Part shown: positions 6,379 through 12,503 of the stretch, one piece after another
How the letters are laid out: the number at the start of each line of letters is the position of its first letter
Position numbering within the stretch: the stretch's first letter is position 1
Assembly: GCA_031284105.1 (NCBI GenBank)
Contig: JAITAN010000053.1
Coordinates: forward strand, 1-12,503
Direction of reading: 5' to 3'
Source: Treponema sp.
GTDB taxonomy: Bacteria > Spirochaetota > Spirochaetia > Treponematales > Breznakiellaceae
Length of the DNA: 12,503 bases
Program-made: the position numbers and the translations under genes
The notes under the pieces: generated by a model
The model's input: the letters and a program-made list of their open reading frames with translations, nothing else
Database searches by the model: none
What the model was told of the DNA's origin: nothing

Positions 6379-7251
6379 ATGCGAACTATCAGGAAGTACA
6401 ATAATAATATTGTCCTTGCGGATGACAACGGACAGGAAGTCATCGTTCTTGGCAAGGGAATTGGCTTTCAATCGCCGCAAGGCGCGGAAATTGATATGCG
6501 CCTCGTTGAGAAGGTGTTTGTCCCTCAGGAAACCGCCCTCATAAACCGCTTCGCCGACACCCTCTCCGGCTTGGCTTACGAATACATGCTTTTGGCAAGC
6601 AAGATTGTGGATTTTGGCAAAGCGGTTTTACAGGTCAAATTGAACCCAAGCATAGTAGTTGCCCTTGCGGATCATCTTTCCGTGTCTTTTGAGCAGATAA
6701 CAACCGGCGGCGATACGCGGGCTTCCCTTGAATCCCCTCTGCAACTGGACGTACGGCATATTTATCCCGCGGAATTCAAGACCGGCATACAAGCCTTGGA
6801 AATAATCAGAAAGGAAAGGAATATACAGATGCCGGAATCCGAGGCGGTGAGCATCGCCCTGCATTTTATAAACGCCGAACTCGAATCGCCTGAAATGCCC
6901 ACCGCCTTCAAAATTGTAACCATAACCGGCAATGTAATGCGAATCATTGAGCAGTACTACGGTGTGGCGCTGGACAAGAAGACTCTAGAATTCATGCGCT
7001 TCAGCAACCATGTACGGAACCTTATCATGGAGTATCTTACCCCGCCGGCCCCCCGGCATCGGCAGCGGGCCGCAAAAGAAGACAATGAGCTTTACGAACT
7101 CCTGATGACGCGCAACCGGGACGTCGCCGAATGTTGCGAACACATCTGTTCCTGGCTGCAAGACAAGCATACACTCTCTCTCCGCAAAAACGACGTCTCG
7201 TTTCTGGCAATGCACATCTCAAAAATACTGGAAGGGATAGAAAAGAAATGA
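6379..7251 (+). CDS. BglG/LicT-family transcription antiterminator
   Basis: This is an RNA-binding regulator that stabilises the RAT hairpin and prevents leader termination when the cognate sugar is transported. The ATG at 6379 is chosen because it yields MRTIRKYNNNIVL, aligning with the LicT N-terminus (NNN at residues 8-10); a TTG at 6358 would add seven foreign residues. Domains: CAT RNA-binding domain, residues 1-55, with VIVLGKGIGFQ and EKVF; PRD1, about 65-170, with His-99 (ADHL) and His-162 (ALHF); PRD2, about 175-285, with His-211 (SNHV) and His-279 (AMHI). These four histidines are the usual phosphorylation sites by EII and HPr, so PTS control should be intact. The 290-residue length is normal (LicT about 277). 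Its ribosome-binding site is poor. It overlaps the next gene by four bases (ATGA). Confidence 0.95.
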   Translation: MRTIRKYNNNIVLADDNGQEVIVLGKGIGFQSPQGAEIDMRLVEKVFVPQETALINRFADTLSGLAYEYMLLASKIVDFGKAVLQVKLNPSIVVALADHLSVSFEQITTGGDTRASLESPLQLDVRHIYPAEFKTGIQALEIIRKERNIQMPESEAVSIALHFINAELESPEMPTAFKIVTITGNVMRIIEQYYGVALDKKTLEFMRFSNHVRNLIMEYLTPPAPRHRQRAAKEDNELYELLMTRNRDVAECCEHICSWLQDKHTLSLRKNDVSFLAMHISKILEGIEKK

Positions 7252-8045
7252 CGCCACGGAAACTCATTTTTTTGGACATTGACGGCACGCTTACGGACTA
7301 TTTTAATCATGTGCCCGCGTCCGCGCTGAACGCCTGCCGCGCCGTGCGGAAAAACGGACATCTTTTGTATATAGCGACCGGACGTTCCCGGGCGCACACA
7401 AGCGAGTCGATTTTGGCGACCGGGTTTGACGGGATCATCTGTTCGGGCGGCGCGTATATCGAGATTGACGGGCAGGTGGTTTTCAGCGCGTTTTTACCGC
7501 GAATCACGCTTGAACGGCTGATTGCGTATTTTAACGAGCGCAACGCGAGTTATAGCTTGGAACTGCCGGAAAAAATCATCGCCAGCCCGCAATTCTATTC
7601 GTTTGCGCCCCGCGCGTTGCTCCGTTTTTTGCGCGCCGGCTACGCGCCCATGGGGGAAGACTTTGACAGGGAGCGGGTATGCAAACTGGTGTTCATGGAA
7701 TCAAAACAGGTCCGCTTTGAGGACGTTCAGAAAGAATTCGGCGCGGACTGCGAGCTTTTCAGGAATTCAATTCCCATACCGGGCATGAGCGGCGGCGAAG
7801 TCAGCGCGAAGGGCGTCCACAAAGGATCGGCAGCGGCATGGGTGGCGCGCTATTACGGAATGGACAGAGCGGACACCGTCGCGTTCGGCGACAGCGACAA
7901 TGACCGCGCCATGCTGGAGTATGCGGGCGTGGGCGTCGCAATGGGGAATGGTGATGAGGCGCTCAAGCAAGCGGCGGACGATGTAGCGGGGCACGTCCGG
8001 CGCGGGGGCCTCGCAAAAGCATTGAAAAAATACGGACTGGTCTAA
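7248..8045 (+). CDS. Cof-type HAD-IIB sugar-phosphate phosphatase
   Basis: This is a cytoplasmic haloacid-dehalogenase phosphatase, probably dephosphorylating a sugar phosphate. All four motifs are visible: FLDIDGTLTD with nucleophile Asp-10 and acid/base Asp-12 (motif I); ATGRS at 43-47 (motif II Thr-44); SAKGVHKG with the motif III lysine; GDSDND at 214-219 for Mg2+. The long insertion between motifs II and III is the C2 cap of the Cof/IIB group. The 265-residue length is typical. The ATG overlaps the TGA of the antiterminator gene, implying translational coupling, and the permease gene begins 39 bases after its stop. The substrate cannot be read from the sequence. From context it may relieve sugar-phosphate build-up from PTS uptake. 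Confidence 0.9.
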   Translation: MTPRKLIFLDIDGTLTDYFNHVPASALNACRAVRKNGHLLYIATGRSRAHTSESILATGFDGIICSGGAYIEIDGQVVFSAFLPRITLERLIAYFNERNASYSLELPEKIIASPQFYSFAPRALLRFLRAGYAPMGEDFDRERVCKLVFMESKQVRFEDVQKEFGADCELFRNSIPIPGMSGGEVSAKGVHKGSAAAWVARYYGMDRADTVAFGDSDNDRAMLEYAGVGVAMGNGDEALKQAADDVAGHVRRGGLAKALKKYGLV

Positions 8046-8084
8046 CCGGGACGGAATTTTTTATAATTTTTGAAGGAGTATAGT

Positions 8085-10022
8085 ATGGCAAAAGATTTTG
8101 CTACCACGGCACAGAAGGTGCTGGACGGGGTTGGCGGTAAAGGGAACATCAGAAGCGTCGTTCATTGCGCGACGCGGCTTCGCTTTACATTGGTTGATAA
8201 CGCAAAAGCGGACGACGCGGCGCTGAAAGGCACAAGCGGCGTGGTAAGCGTGGTCAAGGCCGGGGGCTTGTACCAAGTGGTCATCGGGAACGATGTGCAC
8301 GAAGTGTATGAGGAGCTTGAAAAATTGGGCGTACAGACCGGAGGTACGGTGGAACTGGATGACGGAGGAGGCAAGCAGAATCTGGGAAACATGCTTGTCG
8401 GAACGATCTCCGGCGTGTTCGGCCCCATTTTGGCGGGCTTAATGGGCATCGGCATCATCAAGGGGACGATTGCGATCTTGACGCAGATATTCCCCGGCTG
8501 GGCAGCCTCCGGCGATATGTCCTACACGGTGCTTTATGCGGCGGGAGACGCGCTCATGTACTTTCTGCCCATTCTGGTCGCCTATACCGCGGCGCAAAAG
8601 TTCAAACTCGACCCGATTATAGGCATGGTGATTGGCGCGGCCCTGGTGTACCCCGACATCGTTGCCAAGTATCCTTTTGGACCCTGGGGCGTACACAAGT
8701 TCTTGGGACTCGACATACTGGTTATGGTGCGGTACAGCGGCACCATTCTTCCGTCGATCATCGCGGTCTACTGCGCAAGCAAGCTGTACAAACTGTTCCG
8801 CAAAACCCTCCCCTCGGCGATAAAAAACTTCTTGGCGCCCTTTTTCACGCTGATTGTCATGATTCCGGCAACCTTCCTCGTTGTGGGACCGGTCTTCGGT
8901 ATCATCGGTTTGGGCATTCAGACAGGCGTTCACAGTATTGCCAACATCCAGTGGGTCGGCCCCATTGTTTTAGGCATAGTACTCGGCTTCTTCTGGCAAG
9001 TGCTCGTGATTTTCGGACTCCATTGGGCAATCATCCCCATCGTCTTCGCCGAATACGCGGCGCCAAACCCCGTGTGGGGCGCGCCGGTGTCCATGCTCTA
9101 TGGAGCGGTCGGTCCCGCGCCCTTTGCCATGACCGGCGCGGTGTTCGGCATAGCGCTCAAAATCAAGAACGCGGAGCGGCGCAGCGCGGCGCTTGCGGCC
9201 GGCATCGGCGGCATTTTCGGCATCACCGAGCCGATTATTTACGGCTTCACGCTGCCTAAAAAAATACCGTTCTTCCAAGCCTGCGCGGTTGCGGCGATCT
9301 GCAGCGGACTTGCGGAATTCGCGGCGAACTTCATCTCGGACGGACACGGCTTCGCGGTACAGGCAGGCGCGATGGGTATATTCTCGTTCCCCAGTTTCTT
9401 CATTACCGGTTTTGCCGGCAGCACGGCGAACTTCCTGATCGGGGTGGTATCCATTGCCGCGGTAACCCTGGGAACGATGTTCCTTGTCGCGGCAACCTAC
9501 AAGCCGGACGCGGCGGAGCTCAGGACCGATGAAGCGGCCGCCATCGACACGTCGAAAGTCAATACCGCTGCCGCGAAAAAGGTGTACGCGCCGGTAAAGG
9601 GGCGCGTGCTGCCCATCACCCAGTCCGCGGACCCCGCTCATCAAGAAGAAGCGTTGGGCAAGGGCGTGTGTTTCATGCCGCTTGGCGGAAAGATTTACGC
9701 GCCTTTTGACGGTACGGTGGAAATGGTGTTTGACACGAAACACGCGATCAATATAAAGAGCGCGGACGGCATTGAAGTACTGCTCCACTGCGGCATTGAT
9801 ACGGTGAAACTGGGCGGCAAAGGCTTTACCGCCCATGTTCAGGAAGGCGCGAGCGTCAAAGCCGGACAACTCATTCTTGAATACGACAAAGACGTCATAG
9901 CCCGCGCCGGCTACAGCCTTGAGACCCAGCTTGTCATCACCAACACGAGTAATTATAAGGCGATAACTCAGGCAAAGTCCGGGGACTGCCTTACGGGCGA
10001 CGTAGTGTTGTATGTGGAATGA
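8085..10022 (+). CDS. PTS beta-glucoside-type permease EIIBCA (BglF/BglP-like)
   Basis: This membrane permease imports a beta-glucoside while phosphorylating it, using phosphate passed from EI and HPr. The ATG at 8085 follows GAAGGAG with good spacing; the TTG at 8070 lies upstream of that site and is rejected. Domains: EIIB at about 1-80, with phospho-Cys-28 in HCATRLRF; EIIC at about 100-480, with about ten membrane segments and the sugar-site signature GITEPIIYG; an Ala-rich linker; EIIA of the glucose type at about 515-645, with His-553 (DTKHAIN) and active-site His-568 (LLHCGIDTV), spaced 15 residues as in Crr. The B-C-A order and 645-residue length are those of BglF-type proteins. Cys instead of Ile/Phe follows the active His. 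It would also phosphorylate the antiterminator when substrate is absent. It is the last gene of the operon. Confidence 0.95.
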   Translation: MAKDFATTAQKVLDGVGGKGNIRSVVHCATRLRFTLVDNAKADDAALKGTSGVVSVVKAGGLYQVVIGNDVHEVYEELEKLGVQTGGTVELDDGGGKQNLGNMLVGTISGVFGPILAGLMGIGIIKGTIAILTQIFPGWAASGDMSYTVLYAAGDALMYFLPILVAYTAAQKFKLDPIIGMVIGAALVYPDIVAKYPFGPWGVHKFLGLDILVMVRYSGTILPSIIAVYCASKLYKLFRKTLPSAIKNFLAPFFTLIVMIPATFLVVGPVFGIIGLGIQTGVHSIANIQWVGPIVLGIVLGFFWQVLVIFGLHWAIIPIVFAEYAAPNPVWGAPVSMLYGAVGPAPFAMTGAVFGIALKIKNAERRSAALAAGIGGIFGITEPIIYGFTLPKKIPFFQACAVAAICSGLAEFAANFISDGHGFAVQAGAMGIFSFPSFFITGFAGSTANFLIGVVSIAAVTLGTMFLVAATYKPDAAELRTDEAAAIDTSKVNTAAAKKVYAPVKGRVLPITQSADPAHQEEALGKGVCFMPLGGKIYAPFDGTVEMVFDTKHAINIKSADGIEVLLHCGIDTVKLGGKGFTAHVQEGASVKAGQLILEYDKDVIARAGYSLETQLVITNTSNYKAITQAKSGDCLTGDVVLYVE

Positions 10023-10133
10023 GACGCTATGGTTTAAGGTATAGACATAGGGAAGCGGACATGGGAGACGGAGAAGGCGGCGCGGCGTTGGATAAAGGTA
10101 TTGAATCCCTCCCAACGTCCGGCAACTTAAACT

Positions 10134-10294
10134 TATCGCAGCACCCTGCGAAGGGCTATCGCAGCACCCTGCGAAGGCTTATCGCAGCACCCTGCGAAGG
10201 CTTATCGCAGCACCCTGCGAAGGACTATCGCAGCACCCTGCGAAGGACTATCGCAGCACCCTGCGAAGGACTATCGCAGCACCCTGCGAAGGCT
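10134..10294. repeat. Seven tandem 23-bp hairpin repeats
   Basis: Units start at 10134, 10157, 10180, 10203, 10226, 10249 and 10272, exactly 23 bp apart. The constant 21 bases begin TATCGCAGCACC and end CTGCGAAGG; the last two bases vary (GC, CT or AC). Each unit contains TCGCAG-CACC-CTGCGA, a perfect 6-bp stem with a 4-base loop. The near-identity of copies points to recent amplification. There are no spacers, so it is not a CRISPR array, and 23 is not a multiple of 3, so it is not built as coding sequence. Confidence 0.95.
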
Positions 10295-10420
10295 TACCCC
10301 GCATGAGCGAGGAGCGTTAGCCAGCACGGAGGGACAGCGTTACCCCGTTGATACGAAAAAGCCGTGTTAAGTCGTGTACGCTACGGACGCGTTTATTATG
10401 CAAACGCATACGGGGGCGTT

Positions 10421-10584
10421 GCGGGGGCTGATTAACAGCCTATGGCTGCCCCCGCAGAGGGGGTAGCGGAAGCCCCGCCCAAGCCCGCGTGCGGGCGACG
10501 CGGGGCCGGAGCGAGGGGGAGGCTTCCCCCTCAAAAGAATCATCGCGCGTGTCAGGCGCATGAACGGGAGGGACGGTCCCTCCC
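10421..10584. repeat. Cluster of GC-rich palindromes (possible dispersed intergenic repeat)
   Basis: Hairpin arms in order: GCGGGGGC/GCCCCCGC (10421-10428 with 10448-10455, with inner AGCC/GGCT); GCCCCGC/GCGGGGC (10472-10478 with 10500-10506) enclosing GCCCGC-GT-GCGGGC (10483-10496); GAGGGGGA/TCCCCCTC (10513-10520 with 10525-10532, loop GGCT); GGGAGGGAC/GTCCCTCCC (10566-10574 with 10576-10584). Only one lies near AT-rich DNA and none has a T-run, so they do not read as simple terminators. The composition is far richer in G+C than the flanking genes. Confidence 0.75.
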
Positions 10585-10614
10585 TTGTAACATCGGCTAG
10601 TATATATAGTCATA

Positions 10615-10635
10615 GCAGGCGTTATCAACGCCTGC
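10615..10635 (+). promoter_or_regulatory. Perfect hairpin just upstream of the split-barrel gene
   Basis: GCAGGCGTT (10615-10623) and AACGCCTGC (10627-10635) pair perfectly around ATC. The structure lies 13 bases before the GGAGG ribosome-binding site and just after an AT-rich TATATATAG patch. It could be an operator for a dimeric repressor or a 5' mRNA stabilising hairpin. It does not resemble a RAT, so the genes after it are probably not under the antiterminator encoded at 6379-7251. Confidence 0.5.
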
Positions 10636-10658
10636 AGTCAATTTGTTTGGAGGTATTT

Positions 10659-11060
10659 ATGTTTGATTTGGCGGCGGTTCTAAAAGCGAACCCGACCGGC
10701 GTCTTGGCAACTCAAGACGGGAACACGGTGAAGACGCGGGTATTTCAATGCCTGTTTGTGGATGGGAATAAAGTGTACTTTTGCACCAACAGTGAAAAGG
10801 CTGTTTACGCACAGTTACAGGTAAATCCTTGCGTGTCGTTTTGTACATTCCCGCAAAACTTTAATCCGGTACTGTCGGTAAACGGTACGGCTGTTTTTGC
10901 GGAAGACGCGGCGCTCAAGAAACGGGCGCTTGATGAAAACCCGCCCATACAAGGGATTTACCGGACGCCGGATAACCCCATTTTTAAGATCTTTTATATT
11001 GACGTAGAAGAGGTGAAAACATACGGTTTTGCCGATGGGTCAAAAACCTATACGGTATGA
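10659..11060 (+). CDS. Pyridoxamine 5'-phosphate oxidase-like FMN-binding protein
   Basis: This is a small cytoplasmic protein of the flavin-binding split-barrel superfamily (PNPOx-like). The ATG at 10659 follows GGAGG (10649-10653) by five bases. The 133-residue product runs MFDLAAVLKANPTGVLATQD, a strand rich in hydrophobic residues (TRVFQCLFVDGNKVYFCT), then NSEKAVYAQLQVNPCVSF, and a C-terminal strand FYIDVEEVKTYGF. This pattern is typical of the short stand-alone members annotated as pyridoxamine 5'-phosphate oxidase family; true PdxH enzymes are longer, near 200 residues, so a vitamin B6 role should not be assumed. Reaction and substrate are unknown; such proteins bind FMN, F420 or haem. 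The glycosidase gene begins 19 bases after its stop, so they are likely co-transcribed. Confidence 0.85.
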   Translation: MFDLAAVLKANPTGVLATQDGNTVKTRVFQCLFVDGNKVYFCTNSEKAVYAQLQVNPCVSFCTFPQNFNPVLSVNGTAVFAEDAALKKRALDENPPIQGIYRTPDNPIFKIFYIDVEEVKTYGFADGSKTYTV

Positions 11061-11079
11061 GAAGGAAAAGGAGAAGAAT

Positions 11080-12503
11080 ATGTTTCCAAAGAATTTTTTG
11101 TGGGGCGGCGCGATAGCCGCTAATCAGGCTGAAGGCGCGTACCGTGAGGACGGGAAAGGGCTTTCGTGCGCGGACGTCGTACATGGCGGCAAAGGGCGGT
11201 GGGCCGAGATAACGGACGCGGCGGCAATGCGGAAGATTATCGCGGATCCGCAGGGCTTTTTCCCCTCCCATGAGGCGGTTGATTTTTATCATCATTACAA
11301 AGAGGACATTGCGCTCTTTGCCGAGATGGGCTTCAAGGTGTTCCGCACCTCAATCGCCTGGTCCCGGATTTTCCCGAACGGCGATGACGCACAGCCGAAT
11401 GAGGCGGGGCTGCGCTTTTATGACGGCCTGTTTGCCGAGTGCCGGAAGTACGGCATTGAGCCGCTGGTAACGCTTTCCCACTATGAGTCGCCGCTCGCGC
11501 TCACGAAAAAGCACAACGGCTGGGTGAGCCGCGAGCTTATCCCGCTGTTTGAACGGTACGCGCGGACCGTGTTTGAGCGGTACAAGGACACGGTGAAGTA
11601 CTGGCTCACGTTTAACGAGATCAACGCGGCGCTGTTTGCGCCGTTTATCGGCGCGGGCGCGATTATCGGCAATCCGGCGGAAGACAGGCGGTCCGTGTAC
11701 CAGGCGAGCCATAACCAGTTGGTGGCGAGCGCGCTTGCGGTAAAAGCCTGCCATGAGATTATTCCGGACGCGAAGATCGGCAATATGATCGCCGCGATGA
11801 TGATCTACCCGTATTCGTGCCGGCCTGAGGATGTCTGGCTCAAGACGGAAATGGAGCGCAACACCTTTTTCTATAGCGATGTGCAGGCGCGGGGGTACTA
11901 TCCCGCGTATATGGAACGCTTTTTCGCGAAAAAGGGCGTTGAGCTTGAGCGCGGGCCTGAAGACGCGCGGATTTTGCGCGAAGGCACGGTTGATTTTATT
12001 TCGTTTAGTTACTACATGAGCCTTACGGCATCGAGCGATCCCGCGCTCGCGGGAACCGCGGGAACCGGCGGGAATTTGTTCGGCGGGGTGAAGAACCCCT
12101 ACCTTGAGTCCTCGGAGTGGGGCTGGCAGATCGACCCGCTGGGGCTTCGTACGCTGTTGAACCTTCTCTATGACCGGTATCAGAAGCCGCTGTTTGTGGT
12201 GGAAAACGGGCTTGGCGCAAAGGATGTTGTGGAAGCGGACGGCGCGATTAACGATGATTACCGCATTGGCTATCTGCGAAAACACATCGCGGCCATGGAA
12301 AAGGCGATTGAGGAAGACGGGGTGGAGCTGCTGGGGTACACAACCTGGGGCTGCATCGACCTGGTGAGCGCGTCAACCGGTGAAATGTCCAAACGCTACG
12401 GGTTTATCTATGTTGACAAAGACGACGAGGGCAAAGGCACGCTGAAGCGCTCGCGCAAAAGGTCGTTCTATTGGTATAAGTCGGTCATTGAGAGCAACGG
12501 GGA
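11080..12503 (+). CDS. 6-phospho-beta-glucosidase, GH1 (3' end beyond window)
   Basis: This cytoplasmic glycoside hydrolase cleaves 6-phospho-beta-glucosides delivered by the PTS to glucose 6-phosphate plus aglycone or sugar. The ATG at 11080 follows AAGGAG by six bases and gives the family N-terminus MFPKNFLWGGAIAANQAEGA. The frame is open to the right edge for 474 residues, so only a few C-terminal residues should be missing (family about 475-485). Acid/base Glu-180 lies in LTFNEIN and nucleophile Glu-375 in FVVENG. The phosphate-binding signature is present at about 430-440 (SASTGEMSKRYGFIYVD), with Lys-438 and Tyr-440 marking the phospho-enzyme branch against plain beta-glucosidases. It follows the FMN-binding protein gene closely, but lies 1.06 kb beyond the PTS gene and appears to be a separate transcription unit. 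Confidence 0.95.
   Translation, partial: MFPKNFLWGGAIAANQAEGAYREDGKGLSCADVVHGGKGRWAEITDAAAMRKIIADPQGFFPSHEAVDFYHHYKEDIALFAEMGFKVFRTSIAWSRIFPNGDDAQPNEAGLRFYDGLFAECRKYGIEPLVTLSHYESPLALTKKHNGWVSRELIPLFERYARTVFERYKDTVKYWLTFNEINAALFAPFIGAGAIIGNPAEDRRSVYQASHNQLVASALAVKACHEIIPDAKIGNMIAAMMIYPYSCRPEDVWLKTEMERNTFFYSDVQARGYYPAYMERFFAKKGVELERGPEDARILREGTVDFISFSYYMSLTASSDPALAGTAGTGGNLFGGVKNPYLESSEWGWQIDPLGLRTLLNLLYDRYQKPLFVVENGLGAKDVVEADGAINDDYRIGYLRKHIAAMEKAIEEDGVELLGYTTWGCIDLVSASTGEMSKRYGFIYVDKDDEGKGTLKRSRKRSFYWYKSVIESNG

Larger units (their letters stand above)
10023..10658. other. Repeat-rich intergenic region
   Basis: About 640 bases separate the PTS gene from the next gene and hold no credible gene. 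An open frame from 10019 to 10306 is produced only by stop-free 23-bp repeats. Contents in order: about 110 bases without visible signal, seven 23-bp hairpin repeats (10134-10294), about 125 bases with nothing recognised, a run of GC-rich palindromes (10421-10584), an AT-rich patch TATATATAG (10601-10609) that may contain a weak -10, and a hairpin just before the next gene (10615-10635). I see no clear T-run terminator for the PTS operon. Confidence 0.75.

Noticed and set aside
8970..10115. 381-codon ORF antisense to the PTS gene
   Set aside because: The plus strand encodes a clear EIIBCA with all catalytic residues; the antisense frame is a by-product of GC-rich codon use.
10134..10294. CRISPR array
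   Set aside because: Units are directly adjacent with only a two-base variable junction; there are no unique spacers, and no cas genes are in the window.
10019..10306. ORF of 95 codons after the PTS gene
   Set aside because: It overlaps the PTS stop, has no ribosome-binding site, and is open only because the 23-bp repeats lack stops in all three phases it passes through.
10585..10610. Sigma70 promoter TTGTAA ... TATAGT before the split-barrel gene
   Set aside because: The spacer would be only 14 bp, too short for a normal sigma70 promoter, so I note the AT-rich patch but do not call a promoter.
11350..12285. 311-codon ORF antisense to the GH1 gene
   Set aside because: It is fully inside an intact GH1 enzyme; the product is Arg/Val/His-rich with no recognisable domain.

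Overview
The window looks like part of a spirochaete chromosome, most likely a Treponema-type gut bacterium. The basis is an inference from style: moderate to high G+C with mixed codon use, a sugar-binding-protein plus two-permease cassette with no ATPase gene alongside, a PTS/phospho-beta-glucosidase set, and long intergenic stretches packed with tandem and palindromic repeats. No rRNA or tRNA is present to fix the taxonomy, so the organism call is tentative.

Layout. (1) Bases 1 to about 1467 are one uninterrupted tandem array of 21-bp units, cut by the left edge of the window. (2) Bases 1468-2460 hold no convincing gene: two weak ORF candidates on opposite strands and a triple 23-bp repeat. 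(3) Bases 2461-5757 are a carbohydrate ABC importer: a promoter region with a duplicated AT-rich box, a periplasmic solute-binding protein, a strong hairpin with T-run, then two MalF/MalG-type permeases. (4) Bases 5758-6232 are gene-poor but carry a coding-like remnant on the minus strand and several hairpins. (5) Bases 6211-10022 are a beta-glucoside (bgl-type) operon: A-tract plus sigma70-like promoter, a ribonucleic antiterminator (RAT) overlapping an intrinsic terminator, a BglG/LicT antiterminator, a Cof-type HAD phosphatase overlapping it by ATGA, and a three-domain EIIBCA permease. (6) Bases 10023-10658 are a repeat-rich intergenic region: seven 23-bp hairpin repeats, then a run of GC-rich palindromes. 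(7) Bases 10659-12503 are an FMN-binding split-barrel protein followed by a GH1 6-phospho-beta-glucosidase running off the right edge.

How the genes fit together. The EIIBCA permease would import and phosphorylate a beta-glucoside. When substrate is present the antiterminator would be released to bind the RAT and let RNA polymerase pass the leader terminator, so it controls its own operon. The GH1 enzyme would cleave the 6-phospho-beta-glucoside to glucose 6-phosphate plus aglycone or glucose. The HAD phosphatase may drain excess sugar phosphate. The ABC cassette is a separate uptake system, probably for an oligosaccharide, that must borrow an ATPase encoded elsewhere.

The least explained material is the repeat content. 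Three unrelated arrays have units of 21, 23 and 23 bp, each about two helical turns, and in each at least one unit type can form a small hairpin. The 21-bp array keeps its register perfectly for about 70 units and contains a 15-unit (315-bp) higher-order duplication.
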